Assembly: GCA_018971485.1 (NCBI GenBank) | Contig: JAGXAQ010000003.1 | Span: 62,001 to 126,000, forward strand | From: Pseudomonadota bacterium | GTDB taxonomy: Bacteria; Pseudomonadota; Gammaproteobacteria; Burkholderiales; REEB80 | Direction of reading: 5' to 3' | Length of the DNA stretch: 64,000 nt | In this document: positions 18,593 through 28,898 of the stretch, one piece after another | Layout: each line of letters begins with the position of its first letter | How positions within the stretch are numbered: the first letter of the stretch is position 1 | The notes under the pieces: generated by a model | The model's database searches: none | What the model saw: the letters and a program-made list of their open reading frames with translations, nothing else | What the model was told of the DNA's origin: nothing | Translations under genes and position numbers: made by a program

Positions 18593-20383
18593 TTATTTAT
18601 CAACTTGTAATACGGCAAGAAAGGCTTCCTGGGGGATTTCTACATTTCCAACCTGCTTCATTCGTTTTTTTCCGGCCTTTTGTTTTTCAAGTAACTTTCT
18701 TTTTCGTGTAATATCACCACCATAGCATTTCGCCAATACGTTTTTTCGTAAGGCCTTAATGTTTTCTCTTGCGATAATATGTGATCCAATTGCTGCCTGA
18801 ATAGCTATGTCGAACATTTGCCGTGGAATTAGCTCTCGCATTTTGGCCGCAACTTCTCGACCGCGAAAAGCAGCATTGGCCCGATGCACGATAAGTGAAA
18901 GTGCATCGACTTTTTCACTATTAATAAGAATATCCAGCTTAACAAGATCCCCTGCCCTAAAGTTAGCCAGCTCATAATCCAAAGACGCATATCCACGGGA
19001 AACAGATTTTAGTCGGTCAAAAAAATCCAGAACTACTTCATTAAGCGGTAATTCATATGTCAACATAACCTGACGACCCAAATATTGAAGGTTATTTTGA
19101 GTGCCCCTTTTAGATTCACAAAGTGTGATAACAGGACCCAAATATTCCTGAGGCATAAGGATTCTGGCCATAATAACAGGCTCTCGAATCTCTTTGATTT
19201 TAGAAAAGTCTGGAAGTTTCGCTGGATTTTCTATTTCATTGACAGAGCCATCATTTAGTTCAACTTGATAAACTACCGTTGGTGCGGTGGTAACCAAATC
19301 CATATCATATTCGCGTTCCAATCTTTCTTGTACAATATCCATATGCAGCAAGCCTAAAAACCCACACCGAAATCCAAACCCTAAAGCCTGCGAGACTTCG
19401 GGCTCATACATAAGAGAAGCATCATTTAGCTTTAATTTTTCAAGTGCATCGCGCAATGCTTCATATTGGTTGGATTCAACAGGATATAAGCCAGCAAAAA
19501 CCTGCGGTTTGATCTCCTTAAATCCCGGAAGCGATTTTTGGGCCGGCTTATCAGCCAAAGTAATTGTATCGCCTACTTTTGCAGCCTTAAGCTCTTTTAT
19601 GCCTGCGATGATAAATCCAACCTCACCTGCAACAAGTTGCGCACGCATAACCGATTTTGGAGTAAAAACACCCACTTGTTCACACAGATAATTAGCTTTT
19701 GCTGCCATTAGACGGATTTTATCGCGAGGCTTAAGAGTCCCATCAAATACTCGGACCAGCATAACAACACCCACATAATTATCAAACCAAGAGTCAATGA
19801 TTAAGGCTTTAAGGGGAGCTTGTGCATCTCCTGATGGCGGAGGAATTTTGGCAATAACCGCTTCTAATAACTCCAGAACTCCCTGTCCTGTTTTCGCTGA
19901 ACATTGTAGAGCATTTTGGGCATCAATACCTATGACATCCTCAATTTCCTCAATGACACGGTTTGGATCTGCTGCAGGTAAATCAATTTTATTTAAAACT
20001 GGAATAACTTCCATGTTCTGTTCAATCGCTGTATAACAATTGGCAACAGTTTGTGCTTCAACACCCTGAGATGCATCAACCACAAGCAATGCGCCCTCAC
20101 AGGCAGCAAGAGAACGGGAAACTTCATATGAGAAATCAACATGTCCAGGCGTATCGATCAGGTTAAGCTGGTATAGCTCACCATCACGTGCCCTATATTC
20201 AAGAGCTGCTGTCTGAGCCTTGATGGTAATGCCGCGCTCACGTTCTAATTCCATTGAATCAAGTACTTGGGTTGCCATCTCTCGATCGCTAAGCCCCCCA
20301 CAAGATTGAATAAAGCGATCAGCTAAAGTGGATTTACCATGATCAATGTGGGCAATAATAGAAAAATTACGGATTCGGTTCAT
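18593..20383 (-). CDS. lepA: Elongation factor 4 (LepA)
   Basis: LepA is a ribosome-associated GTPase that can back-translocate ribosomes and aids 30S assembly. The 596-residue protein has G1 [23 protein letters not shown]3 DTPGHVDF and G4 NKIDLP, EF-G-like domains II, III and V, and the LepA-specific C-terminal domain rich in lysine ([16 protein letters not shown]). The length is standard. Confidence 0.98.
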   Translation of the reverse strand: MNRIRNFSIIAHIDHGKSTLADRFIQSCGGLSDREMATQVLDSMELERERGITIKAQTAALEYRARDGELYQLNLIDTPGHVDFSYEVSRSLAACEGALLVVDASQGVEAQTVANCYTAIEQNMEVIPVLNKIDLPAADPNRVIEEIEDVIGIDAQNALQCSAKTGQGVLELLEAVIAKIPPPSGDAQAPLKALIIDSWFDNYVGVVMLVRVFDGTLKPRDKIRLMAAKANYLCEQVGVFTPKSVMRAQLVAGEVGFIIAGIKELKAAKVGDTITLADKPAQKSLPGFKEIKPQVFAGLYPVESNQYEALRDALEKLKLNDASLMYEPEVSQALGFGFRCGFLGLLHMDIVQERLEREYDMDLVTTAPTVVYQVELNDGSVNEIENPAKLPDFSKIKEIREPVIMARILMPQEYLGPVITLCESKRGTQNNLQYLGRQVMLTYELPLNEVVLDFFDRLKSVSRGYASLDYELANFRAGDLVKLDILINSEKVDALSLIVHRANAAFRGREVAAKMRELIPRQMFDIAIQAAIGSHIIARENIKALRKNVLAKCYGGDITRKRKLLEKQKAGKKRMKQVGNVEIPQEAFLAVLQVDK

Positions 20384-20476
20384 GAAAACTTGACTATAGC
20401 CTGGGGGAAAATGTGCAATTTTACTTCATTTTTATGAGGTTTGGCTGCACTTGTTGCAAAAAACCATATTAGACGC

Positions 20477-20734
20477 TTAAACAGAATTATTCTTGCAGTT
20501 TGCAAGCCATGCATTAAGTTTTAATGGATCTGATCCATAACGGAATAATTCATCATCTTTATCCATCACTACAGGGACAAGCAGGCCATATTCTTCGAGC
20601 AAAGCCTCATGTTGATCTACATTTTGAATTTCCATGGTAAATATATGCGTTACTGCCATTTGCGAAAGGAATGAAATAATCTCCTCGCACAAATGGCAGC
20701 CTTCCCTGCTAATAACAGTTAACTTTCTACTCAC
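20477..20734 (-). CDS. Glutaredoxin-like protein (DUF836 family)
   Basis: The 85-residue protein has a thioredoxin-like fold with the active-site motif REGCHLCEE near the N-terminus and the cis-proline region LLVPVVM, as in the DUF836/glutaredoxin-like family. It starts inside the last codon of mucD (four-base overlap) and precedes lepA, a placement seen in Betaproteobacteria. A role in thiol redox control linked to envelope stress is possible but unproven. Confidence 0.85.
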   Translation of the reverse strand: MSRKLTVISREGCHLCEEIISFLSQMAVTHIFTMEIQNVDQHEALLEEYGLLVPVVMDKDDELFRYGSDPLKLNAWLANCKNNSV

Positions 20735-22128
20735 TTAAGGGCTGGAATCTGCAAAGGCACATAAATTGAGGTAGTTCCTCTCATAATGAGCAGAGCAATA
20801 TTCTTCCCTGGCGCAGCCTTATTTACAATTTTGTCAAACATTTCGGCACTGCTAATACGGGTATTGTTGACAGCTAAGATTACATCCCCTTCTTCAAGCC
20901 CGAGATTGGCTGCAGCTCCCTTGACACCAATGATAATGACTCCATGCTTGATACCAAGCTTGTGCCTTTCTTCTTCAGTCAGGTTTCTAACTGCAAGCCC
21001 AAGCTTGTCAAGCTTGAGTGGTTTATGTGTTGCTGTAGATGATTTGGAGCCAGAGCTCAATGTGCCAACCACCACGGATACAGTCAGTTTATGGCCGTGT
21101 CTCCACAACTCAACATTGACACGGGTTCCCGGGCGTGTTTCACCCACATATCGAGGTAAATCAGTAGCATCACGAATGGTATGACCTGCATAAGCAAGAA
21201 TAATGTCGCTGACCCGGATACCTGCTTTTGCGGCAGGCCCATGAGGATCTACGCTGGAGACCAGTGCGCCGCGTGCCTGTGATAAGCCGAATGATTGGGC
21301 GAGCTCTGGTGTAACCTCTTGAATACCAACACCTAATCTTCCATGGCTTGCTTTTCCGAATTCGCGCAACTGCTGGCTTACATTCAATGCTACATCAATT
21401 GGAATGGCGAAACTTAAACCCATGTAACCACCTGTTTTGGAGTAAATCTGTGAATTGATACCTACAACTTCACCATCCATGTTAAACAGGGGGCCGCCAG
21501 AATTACCAGGATTAATTGGTACATCAGTTTGAATAAATGGGACATAGTTATCATCTGGCAATGAGCGGCCCAGAGCACTAACTATACCTGCAGTCACGCT
21601 ATTATCAAAACCAAATGGAGCACCTATAGCTACAACCCACTGTCCCGGCTTTAATGTTGCTGGGTTTCCAATTTTGACTGTAGGTAAGTTTTTTGCATTA
21701 ATCTTAACCAGTGCAACATCAGTTCGCTTGTCTTCACCAATCAATTTACCCTTGAATTGGCGTCTATCTGTCAATTTCACTACAATAGAATCTGCCCCAT
21801 CCACAACATGGGCATTTGTCAAGATATACCCATCAGAGCTAATGATAAAACCTGAACCAAGGGAACGCTCCGTAATATTGTGAGGCTGGCGCATTTCAGG
21901 CGGCATTAACTGCTTGAATAGCTGCGCGAAAGGATCGCCTTCAGGGAAATTAAAATTAGGGAACCCTTGCTCATGAATCGTCTGGGTTGTACTGATATTA
22001 ACTACTGCATTGCCATACTTCTGTACTATGGATGTAAAATCCGGTAACGAATGGGCGAAAGCAGCTGCTGGAAAAACTAGAGTCACAAACAAAAAAATAC
22101 GAACATATTGGCTTAAAGCTTTTCTCAT
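20731..22128 (-). CDS. mucD: Periplasmic serine protease of the Do/DegP family
   Basis: This protein degrades or refolds damaged envelope proteins and belongs to the sigma-E regulon. The 465-residue protein has a signal peptide (IFLFVTLVFPAAAFA), a trypsin-like domain with His in LTNAHVV, Asp in DVALVKI and Ser in NPGNSGGPL, and two PDZ domains (about 255-345 and 370-460). I chose MRKALSQYVRIF (22128) because the earlier codons put charged residues in front of a normal signal peptide. It follows rseB and precedes the glutaredoxin-like gene. Confidence 0.94.
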   Translation of the reverse strand: MRKALSQYVRIFLFVTLVFPAAAFAHSLPDFTSIVQKYGNAVVNISTTQTIHEQGFPNFNFPEGDPFAQLFKQLMPPEMRQPHNITERSLGSGFIISSDGYILTNAHVVDGADSIVVKLTDRRQFKGKLIGEDKRTDVALVKINAKNLPTVKIGNPATLKPGQWVVAIGAPFGFDNSVTAGIVSALGRSLPDDNYVPFIQTDVPINPGNSGGPLFNMDGEVVGINSQIYSKTGGYMGLSFAIPIDVALNVSQQLREFGKASHGRLGVGIQEVTPELAQSFGLSQARGALVSSVDPHGPAAKAGIRVSDIILAYAGHTIRDATDLPRYVGETRPGTRVNVELWRHGHKLTVSVVVGTLSSGSKSSTATHKPLKLDKLGLAVRNLTEEERHKLGIKHGVIIIGVKGAAANLGLEEGDVILAVNNTRISSAEMFDKIVNKAAPGKNIALLIMRGTTSIYVPLQIPALK

Positions 22129-22282
22129 TGATGTAAAGTCCTTCCTTCGAGGATTGATTTTTTCGCGGGTTCCACCCACTAATACATTAAATGTTATACA
22201 GCGTTTTGATATTGATTGCTGTATTTTCTTGCACTATATGACGGCATAAAATAGTTATTACATTTTTACCGCCTCACTTTTT

Positions 22283-23257
22283 CTAATGAGAAACAAAAAG
22301 TCTAACTGCCCTGGCAAAATTCGTGACAGTTACAGCTGGAACCTCACCTAAAGCAGTAATAGTGTACCCTTTGTCTAAACGTGTATATACGTGCATTACT
22401 CCAGCATGAGACAAACCTATTCTAAAAACAGGATCACTACCAGCCGGTTCTATAAAAAGTGAAACTGCTGTAAAACCATCTGAATAAATAAGATGCTCAA
22501 CAGGTTGGGAACGCCCCGGGATATTTCGCATGACCTGAGCAATCTTATGAAAGCCAGGCGGTAGCGGATTTAAGGAAAAAGGCACACTACCAGCCATTGT
22601 TTTTTCAAGTGAAGACTGCTTGATCTGCCAGTTACCTCCCAGGCCATCAAAAATCATCGAACGTTTAATAGGACCACCAATCCTAAGCTCAGTAAATGTC
22701 ATTTCCTCTATAGGTTTTTTTTGGTTATTAATAACGCTTTCATGGAGAAGGAGGCCACTTTTGAGAGCAATACACATATGACGGGTATACCGTAAGTCAT
22801 CGATTGGCGTCAAGTTAACTCTTTGGCATGACAATCCGCTATAGCGGGATTTTTGACCTAAAGTTATATGATAATATTGGGACTGATGAAGCCACTTATC
22901 TGCGAATACTGATGGAAAATTACCGGCTGAAGGTAAAGGTTCAATCATCTCGGTATGTTGCTTAAGGTTATAGTAACGAATATTTTGACTGGTCCGAATG
23001 ATAACCCTTGGTGTCCGATCTAACGATTCAAGTCTTTCTCTCTCACCTGAAGTTCCCATGCTATGAATAATGCGTGAAGTCTCAATATAGCGCCCATGCT
23101 GATAAATAAATATTCCTTGGTAATCAAGATGGTGTGCAGCTAAAGCGCTCCTTTTAAGCCAGGCTATGCCGTTTTCCGGCTGCATTCTAGAAGTAGCCCC
23201 CCAAGCCAGGATAGGAACTGCAATCCAGCATATGAAAAACCCTAACCACAAGCTCAT
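22283..23257 (-). CDS. rseB: Sigma-E regulatory protein RseB/MucB
   Basis: RseB is a periplasmic protein that binds the anti-sigma factor RseA, protects it from cleavage and senses mislocalised lipoproteins or LPS. The 324-residue protein has a signal peptide (FFICWIAVPILAWG), a LolA-like N-terminal domain (LDYQGIFIYQHGRYIETSRI) and a smaller C-terminal domain. It overlaps rseA by four bases. A gap of about 150 bases separates it from mucD. Confidence 0.93.
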   Translation of the reverse strand: MSLWLGFFICWIAVPILAWGATSRMQPENGIAWLKRSALAAHHLDYQGIFIYQHGRYIETSRIIHSMGTSGERERLESLDRTPRVIIRTSQNIRYYNLKQHTEMIEPLPSAGNFPSVFADKWLHQSQYYHITLGQKSRYSGLSCQRVNLTPIDDLRYTRHMCIALKSGLLLHESVINNQKKPIEEMTFTELRIGGPIKRSMIFDGLGGNWQIKQSSLEKTMAGSVPFSLNPLPPGFHKIAQVMRNIPGRSQPVEHLIYSDGFTAVSLFIEPAGSDPVFRIGLSHAGVMHVYTRLDKGYTITALGEVPAVTVTNFARAVRLFVSH

Positions 23258-23739
23258 CGTGTCGTGCCCGTCCGGAAAGAAACAGAACGAACATAAGCTT
23301 CATCCCCTTGTATTGCTGAGGTAGGTGAAAATTCTTCATGGGCTAAAAGATAAGGGCTGATATCAGCAGATGCATTTGCTGCAGCAGAAGGTAATGCACC
23401 AGATAAACTGGTCGATGCTGTAAATGGCGAGCCACCTAAAACCACCCAGGTTCCTGTCACAAACATTAATAATGATGCAGCTGCTGAAAGATAAAGGAAC
23501 GGTTGTCTAAAACGAGATCTGCGAGGGGAAAGCACCGTTGGCTCGTGCATGATTTGCCTGGTAATTTTATCAGTCATATCATACGAACAATTCAGATGTT
23601 GTCGAAGTGCGTTTCCAATAAGCAGATAGGTTCTCCACTCCTGCCGTAAATCTTCGTCCGTAACCAGCCTCTCTATTAACCGGGATGCACTTTTGGCTGA
23701 AACTTCACCATCTACCAGCAAGGAAATCTCATCATTCAT
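23254..23739 (-). CDS. rseA: Anti-sigma-E factor RseA/MucA
   Basis: The 161-residue protein has an N-terminal cytoplasmic domain that binds sigma-E (MNDEISLLVDGEVSAKSASR, EEL-type family) and one membrane helix (about residues 81-103, FLYLSAAASLLMFVTGTWVV). A periplasmic tail follows, which is the target of DegS-like cleavage and RseB binding. The site-2 protease RseP needed to finish its degradation is also in this window (43633-44994). Confidence 0.92.
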   Translation of the reverse strand: MNDEISLLVDGEVSAKSASRLIERLVTDEDLRQEWRTYLLIGNALRQHLNCSYDMTDKITRQIMHEPTVLSPRRSRFRQPFLYLSAAASLLMFVTGTWVVLGGSPFTASTSLSGALPSAAANASADISPYLLAHEEFSPTSAIQGDEAYVRSVSFRTGTTR

Positions 23740-23825
23740 TTCACTGACTCCACCATTCTATACATCCATCAACCATGACAAAATTCTACCTGCAGATAGC
23801 TACAAAAATCACCAAAGAAAAAAAG

Positions 23826-24425
23826 CTACCATCTTTTTTTCTTATGTGTGTCAAGAATTGGTCTTAGTTCATTTGCAATTACTTCACGTGCCCGATAAAT
23901 ACGTGAGCGAACAGTTCCAACGGGGCAATTCATCATTTGAGCAATATCCTCATAAGTCATGCCTTCAATCTCACGTAATGTAATGGCAGTTCTAAGATCT
24001 TCCGGTAATTTTTCCATTGCCGCATTAACAGTTTGCATTACCTGTTTACTCATCAATTCTGTTTCAGGGGTAGAATAACTTCTCAGGAGGTTGCCACTTT
24101 CGAATCCCTCAGCATCTTCTGCATCAAATTCAGTCACTGTCGGCGCACGCCGGTTTCTGGCAGCCAGATAATTTTTGGCAGTATTAATACCGATTCGATA
24201 AAGCCAGGTATAAAAAGCACTCTCGTTTCTAAAAGTCGACAAGGCCCGATATGCCCGAATAAATGTCTCCTGTGTGATATCTTCAATTTCCGAAGCATCC
24301 GGAATAAATCTTGATATCAATCTACCTAGTTTATGTTGGTATTTTTCAACCAGCAAACCAAAAGCCTTCTTATCGCCTTGCTGGACGCGTTCGACCAATC
24401 CATGATCGACTTCACGCTGCCCCAT
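23826..24425 (-). CDS. rpoE: RNA polymerase sigma-E factor (AlgU/RpoE)
   Basis: This is the extracytoplasmic-function sigma factor for envelope stress. The 199-residue protein shows region 2 (ALSTFRNESAFYTWLYRIGINTAKNYLA) and region 4 with a helix-turn-helix (MTYEDIAQMMNCPVGTVRSRIYRAREV). The start MGQREVDHGLVERVQQGD (24425) gives the normal length; the 36 additional codons of the ORF cover the promoter. It heads the rpoE-rseA-rseB-mucD operon. Confidence 0.96.
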   Translation of the reverse strand: MGQREVDHGLVERVQQGDKKAFGLLVEKYQHKLGRLISRFIPDASEIEDITQETFIRAYRALSTFRNESAFYTWLYRIGINTAKNYLAARNRRAPTVTEFDAEDAEGFESGNLLRSYSTPETELMSKQVMQTVNAAMEKLPEDLRTAITLREIEGMTYEDIAQMMNCPVGTVRSRIYRAREVIANELRPILDTHKKKRW

Positions 24426-24504
24426 TGACCCTTCCTCTCCCCAATCGAATGTACGATCAGTATACCTTATATCGACTAGCGCTTTCGTCCAGGTCAATAC
24501 CCCG

Positions 24505-24531
24505 TTCGACAATGAAGGCTTGAAATAGTTC
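24505..24531 (-). promoter_or_regulatory. Possible sigma-E-dependent autoregulatory promoter of rpoE
   Basis: On the minus strand GAACTA, a 16-base spacer and TCGAA occur about 80 bases before the rpoE start. This resembles the sigma-E consensus GAACTT-N16-TCnnA. Autoregulation of rpoE by such a promoter is the rule in the family. The match is good but short, and no transcript data are available. Confidence 0.45.
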
Positions 24532-24661
24532 AATCAAACGCCATACATAATTCGCCCTGTAATTAATCCAGATGAAAGCCACCCTTTTTCATATAGGGTT
24601 ATTTCCCTATTTTTACCCTATGCGTCACATCATATATCAATATTAAAAATGTTGAACAATA

Positions 24662-25903
24662 TCATGGCTTTTCAAGAATTACTATGCGATTTGTAAGTGT
24701 CCCGTGCCGGTTATTTTTAATACCCCAAATATTTGCAGTTTTAGTGAATTGTTGCTTATTTAAAAATACCGCGCGGGGAATAAAACCAGATTGATTCGCG
24801 ATAGGCAATACTGTCTCCTCAAGCCTGATCGAACCATGCTGTAATTCTCCTACTTCAAACACAACAAAACCACCCTGCCAAGTTACCCGAAACAGTTCGG
24901 AAAAAACCTGTTTCATGGTAGTAGCCCAAGCTTCCAGGGAATGGGGAACAGTTAATTGAGAAACTATTGTTTCCTTATCGAGTTGATTAAACCAGAGCCG
25001 AAGCCAATTATCGCTGCCATAATCAACAATATTAAGAAAAGGAGGTGATGTTACGGTAAGTTGGATAGAATTATCCGAGATTTGAGGAGTAGCAGTCGCA
25101 TTTCCACACAAAATTAATGCATCATCAGATGCTTGAGCCAGTATTCTTCTTACCTGCTCATTAACATCCCGAAGTAATTGACGTGATTTTTTCAGGATTA
25201 ATTCAGCTACCGGACGATATGTCGGAGTTTGATTGCGTTCCCGGTTAATTTTACGCTGACGCTCTGGAAGAACAGCCTGATTAGGGGGGAGAGAATACAC
25301 TGAAAAAAATCCAGGTGAATGCCCGCTTAACCTGTTACTTGCAACCATTCGAATCCATTGATCTACATGGTCCTCTTGATTTAAAGCCTTTTTTTCCTGA
25401 AGATAGCATCGTAAACTCAATAACTCTCTTAATGTTTTTTCATGATAGAACATAGACAGATCCAGCTCTGCTTTCAATGAGTTATCCCATTTTATATGAT
25501 TGAGCCTAATCTCTAATTCTTCCAAAACCGGCGGGAATAGACGGGGACGATATAAAATAGGTGACAGTGGATTGATGTCATTGGCTACAATATGTCTACA
25601 ACGAAGTGCAGCTTCAATTGGCGTCGTCCCCCGCCCTGAAAAAGGATCATAAACGCTCTGTCCAATCTCACTTAAGGCTTCAATAAAAAAAGCGGGGAGC
25701 TGAGGTTTAAAGCAGGCACGATAAGAGACTTCATGCAAACTTGAAGCTTGTCTTTGCCTGGATGTCCAAAAAGAATGAGTCAGAATGGGCACAGAAAAAC
25801 CTTCCATCTTGCTCTGCAACATGACTCCACCTTCTTGTTGTATTCGAGCAAACAGTTTTTCAAGGATGATTGGATTATTTGTCTGACTCAAGGGGGCAGA
25901 CAT
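24662..25903 (-). CDS. Orphan DNA methyltransferase (N4-cytosine/N6-adenine type)
   Basis: The 413-residue protein has the SAM-binding region SVYDPFSGRGTTPIEAALR near residue 88 and the catalytic motif VTSPPFLNIVDYGSDNWLR near residue 285. TSPPF/Y is typical of amino-methyltransferases, most often N4-cytosine type. The order (motif I-like before IV, far apart) suggests a class with a large insertion between them. No restriction endonuclease, specificity subunit or integrase is adjacent, so it looks like a solitary methylase. It sits in the otherwise conserved rpoE-nadB neighbourhood. Its recognition site cannot be read from sequence. Confidence 0.8.
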   Translation of the reverse strand: MSAPLSQTNNPIILEKLFARIQQEGGVMLQSKMEGFSVPILTHSFWTSRQRQASSLHEVSYRACFKPQLPAFFIEALSEIGQSVYDPFSGRGTTPIEAALRCRHIVANDINPLSPILYRPRLFPPVLEELEIRLNHIKWDNSLKAELDLSMFYHEKTLRELLSLRCYLQEKKALNQEDHVDQWIRMVASNRLSGHSPGFFSVYSLPPNQAVLPERQRKINRERNQTPTYRPVAELILKKSRQLLRDVNEQVRRILAQASDDALILCGNATATPQISDNSIQLTVTSPPFLNIVDYGSDNWLRLWFNQLDKETIVSQLTVPHSLEAWATTMKQVFSELFRVTWQGGFVVFEVGELQHGSIRLEETVLPIANQSGFIPRAVFLNKQQFTKTANIWGIKNNRHGTLTNRIVILEKP

Positions 25904-26196
25904 AACAGCCTTCCTGACATTCTAATACATCATGGATTAACGGGGTATCTGCCCAAACTCTTTAAATCCTTATAGGCCTATTAGTTATTATAAGGCATAT
26001 TTATTCTTCGTTTTCAGATTCAGTTTATTTTTACAGCATTTGGGGTAACCTGGGTAACCCAAGATGATTTTTTAAGACCCCTGTCGTAAATTAAATTATG
26101 AATAGTTCTATTTGTCCTGCCTGTCATGGTTAACTGCCATATAGTCTATTTAGACGTGCTAGAATTTCAATTTTCATTTCCAAACAGGGAAATCAA

Positions 26197-27804
26197 GTGC
26201 AACATTTTGACGTCGTCATTATTGGAAGTGGATTAGCAGGCTTAACCAGCGCATTAAACCTTGCTGAACACAAAAACGTTGCAATTGTTACCAAGCGGTT
26301 ACTAATGGATGGCTCAAGCAGCTGGGCCCAAGGAGGTATTGCAGCAGCTTTGGGTGAAAATGACAGCATTGAATCTCATGTGCACGATACCCTTGTTGCC
26401 GGTGCAGGGTTAAGTGATCTGGCCATAGCTCAACGGGTGGCGAGGCAAGCTCCAAAAGCTATTGAATGGCTTATTAAAAACGGGGTTGTTTTTGATATGG
26501 AATCAGATACAGCAGATACCATGTTGCACTTGACGCGTGAAGGTGGGCATAGCCAAAGAAGGATCGTTCATTCTGCTGATGCGACTGGTGAAGCTATCCA
26601 GCAGGTATTAACTAAAAAAGTTCTTGGTCACCCCAATATTGAAGTACTTGAACATCATATTGCAGTTGATCTGATTACGGGTAACAAACTTGGCCTGCCT
26701 GAAAACCGCTGTTACGGCGTATATTTGTTAAATAACAAGACAAATCAAGTGATCACATGCCGGGCAGACCATACTATTTTAGCTACAGGAGGAACTGGCA
26801 AGGTCTATCTTTATACAACCAATCCTGATGTCTCCACAGGAGATGGAATTGCAATAGGCTGGCGAGCCGGATGTGATGTAGCTAATATGGAGTTTATCCA
26901 GTTTCATCCAACCTGTTTGTACCATCCACATGCCAAATCTTTTCTAATTTCAGAAGCCGTTCGTGGAGAAGGCGGCCTCCTTCAGCTTCCGGATGGTCAA
27001 CGCTTCATGTTGTGGCATGACAAGCGAGGGGAGCTTGCCCCGCGAGATATAGTTGCCCGGGCTATAGATTTTGAAATGAAAAAACGGGGACTTGACTGTG
27101 TCTATCTTGACATCTCGCATAAAGGGCCAGATTTTATAAAAAAACACTTTCCTACGATTTACTCGCGCTGTCTTGCATTCGGTATTGATATTACAAATAC
27201 CCCCATTCCAGTTGTCCCTGCAGCACATTATTCATGTGGCGGGCTTCTAACTGATCACGATGCCCGAACCAATGTACCTAACTTATATGCGGTGGGTGAA
27301 GTAGCTTGTACAGGTTTACATGGTGCAAATCGCCTCGCTTCAAATTCACTGCTTGAATGCATAGTATTTGCCTTTGCAGCTACAGAAGCCATCCTTTCTT
27401 CTGTCTCGCCGCCTTGTTATCCCCTTCCCCCTTGGGATGAAAGTCGTGTAACCGATGCCGATGAAGAAATTGTCATTGCACATAACTGGGAAGAACTCAG
27501 GAGATTCATGTGGGATTATGTGGGAATTGTACGTACGACCAAACGATTAACCCGGGCTATGCACAGGATTGCTTTATTACGTGAAGAAATTGATGAGTTT
27601 TATAGTAATTATAGAATTAGCCATGATTTGCTGGAATTACGTAATTTAGTCGTAACGGCCGACTTGATTATACGTTCTGCCTTAGCAAGGAAAGAAAGTC
27701 GAGGCTTGCACTATAGCCGGGATTATCCCCGCCTTTTACCGAATGCCTTGCCTACAATCCTGCATCCACAGTCTGATATGGTTCAGCACTCCGGTTTTGT
27801 CTAA
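26197..27804 (+). CDS. nadB: L-aspartate oxidase
   Basis: NadB oxidises L-aspartate to iminoaspartate, the first step of NAD biosynthesis. The 535-residue flavoprotein shows VVIIGSGLAGLTSALNLAE at the N-terminus, SSSWAQGGIAAAL, FIQFHPTCLYHP and ANRLASNSLLEC, all signatures of the succinate dehydrogenase/fumarate reductase flavoprotein family in its NadB branch. Translation starts with GTG (GTGCAACATTTTGACG), preceded by CAGGGA. It is divergent from the rpoE cluster, as in other Proteobacteria, but with the methylase gene in between. Confidence 0.95.
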   Translation: MQHFDVVIIGSGLAGLTSALNLAEHKNVAIVTKRLLMDGSSSWAQGGIAAALGENDSIESHVHDTLVAGAGLSDLAIAQRVARQAPKAIEWLIKNGVVFDMESDTADTMLHLTREGGHSQRRIVHSADATGEAIQQVLTKKVLGHPNIEVLEHHIAVDLITGNKLGLPENRCYGVYLLNNKTNQVITCRADHTILATGGTGKVYLYTTNPDVSTGDGIAIGWRAGCDVANMEFIQFHPTCLYHPHAKSFLISEAVRGEGGLLQLPDGQRFMLWHDKRGELAPRDIVARAIDFEMKKRGLDCVYLDISHKGPDFIKKHFPTIYSRCLAFGIDITNTPIPVVPAAHYSCGGLLTDHDARTNVPNLYAVGEVACTGLHGANRLASNSLLECIVFAFAATEAILSSVSPPCYPLPPWDESRVTDADEEIVIAHNWEELRRFMWDYVGIVRTTKRLTRAMHRIALLREEIDEFYSNYRISHDLLELRNLVVTADLIIRSALARKESRGLHYSRDYPRLLPNALPTILHPQSDMVQHSGFV

Positions 27805-27814
27805 AGGAAAGCCC

Positions 27815-28768
27815 ATGTATTCCAACTGGCTATCATTCGTTAAATCAATTGAATGCAATACCTCAAGTAAAGCGTCTGTAATTTATTTAGATCACTTAGG
27901 GATACTGAGTTTTTCAGGTTCTGACAGTGAAAAATTTCTTCATAATCAGCTAACCTGCGATATTGAAAACCTTGATAGTACACAGGCAAGTCCGGGAGGA
28001 TACCTAACTGCTAAAGGACGGCTGTTATGTACATTCCTCATCTGGCGCTCTGGAGATGAATTTTTGATGCAACTACCAAAAGCACTTGCTCAACCCACTA
28101 TGGCCCGGCTTAAGATGTTTATTCTACGTGACAAGGTCAACATTCAGGACCGCTCTGAGGAAATGGCCTGTTATGGCACCATTGATGCCAATGATAAATT
28201 GATGGCGTTTACCGGTTTATCCAGAACCCCTTATGCTCGATGCAAACATGATGGGTTTGAGGTTCTAAATTATATCAAGAATAGAGCTCTAATAATCGGG
28301 GATGCTGAAATTTTTGGAAAAGATCTTCAACTTGATCCTGAGAAAAATAATAAGAACTTGATGGCAACTTTATGGAGAAAAATTGATATTCAGGATGGAT
28401 GGCCTAATATTATGCCCGAAACACAAGATTTATTTATCCCTCAAATGATCAACCTTGAAAAATGGGGGGGAGTTAGTTTCAAAAAAGGCTGTTATCCAGG
28501 CCAGGAGATTGTTGCGCGAATGCAATACAGAGGGATGCTTAAAAAAACCCTGCATCAAATTCGTCTGGAGCCTCAAGGAATAATTCATTCAGGTGATCCC
28601 ATTATGCACCACGATGTATCAATCGGGCATATTGTTAATGCAGAGCCTGATAAAAATGGTTCCATTGCACTTGCTGTCATGCAAAATGATACTGAGCGGA
28701 CTAACTTAACCGTAAACGGTTATGCTATAAAGCATGTTAATACTGTCGATACTATCAACATAACCTAA
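27815..28768 (+). CDS. ygfZ: tRNA-modifying / Fe-S cluster folate-binding protein YgfZ
   Basis: The 317-residue protein is related to the glycine cleavage T protein. It has the YgfZ signature KKGCYPGQEIVARMQYRG near residue 228, with the conserved cysteine, and FLHNQLTCDI near the N-terminus. The family acts with folate in maintenance of Fe-S enzymes such as MiaB. ATG at 27815 is preceded by AAGGA; it is ten bases after nadB, so the two genes probably share a transcript. Confidence 0.92.
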   Translation: MYSNWLSFVKSIECNTSSKASVIYLDHLGILSFSGSDSEKFLHNQLTCDIENLDSTQASPGGYLTAKGRLLCTFLIWRSGDEFLMQLPKALAQPTMARLKMFILRDKVNIQDRSEEMACYGTIDANDKLMAFTGLSRTPYARCKHDGFEVLNYIKNRALIIGDAEIFGKDLQLDPEKNNKNLMATLWRKIDIQDGWPNIMPETQDLFIPQMINLEKWGGVSFKKGCYPGQEIVARMQYRGMLKKTLHQIRLEPQGIIHSGDPIMHHDVSIGHIVNAEPDKNGSIALAVMQNDTERTNLTVNGYAIKHVNTVDTINIT

Positions 28769-28898
28769 AACAGGGTTTGGTCTGTCTTAAACAAGAATAT
28801 AGAATATATCAAAATTTACACATAAATAATGATGATGCTTTAATGTTTATCCATTGTATTCTGGCAGAAAACTAAAATATACGAATAGAGGTCAAATC

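Noticed and set aside
26040-26065. Direct repeat GGGTAACC-T-GGGTAACC before nadB as an operator
   Set aside because: Only two short copies, with no known regulator or spacing support.
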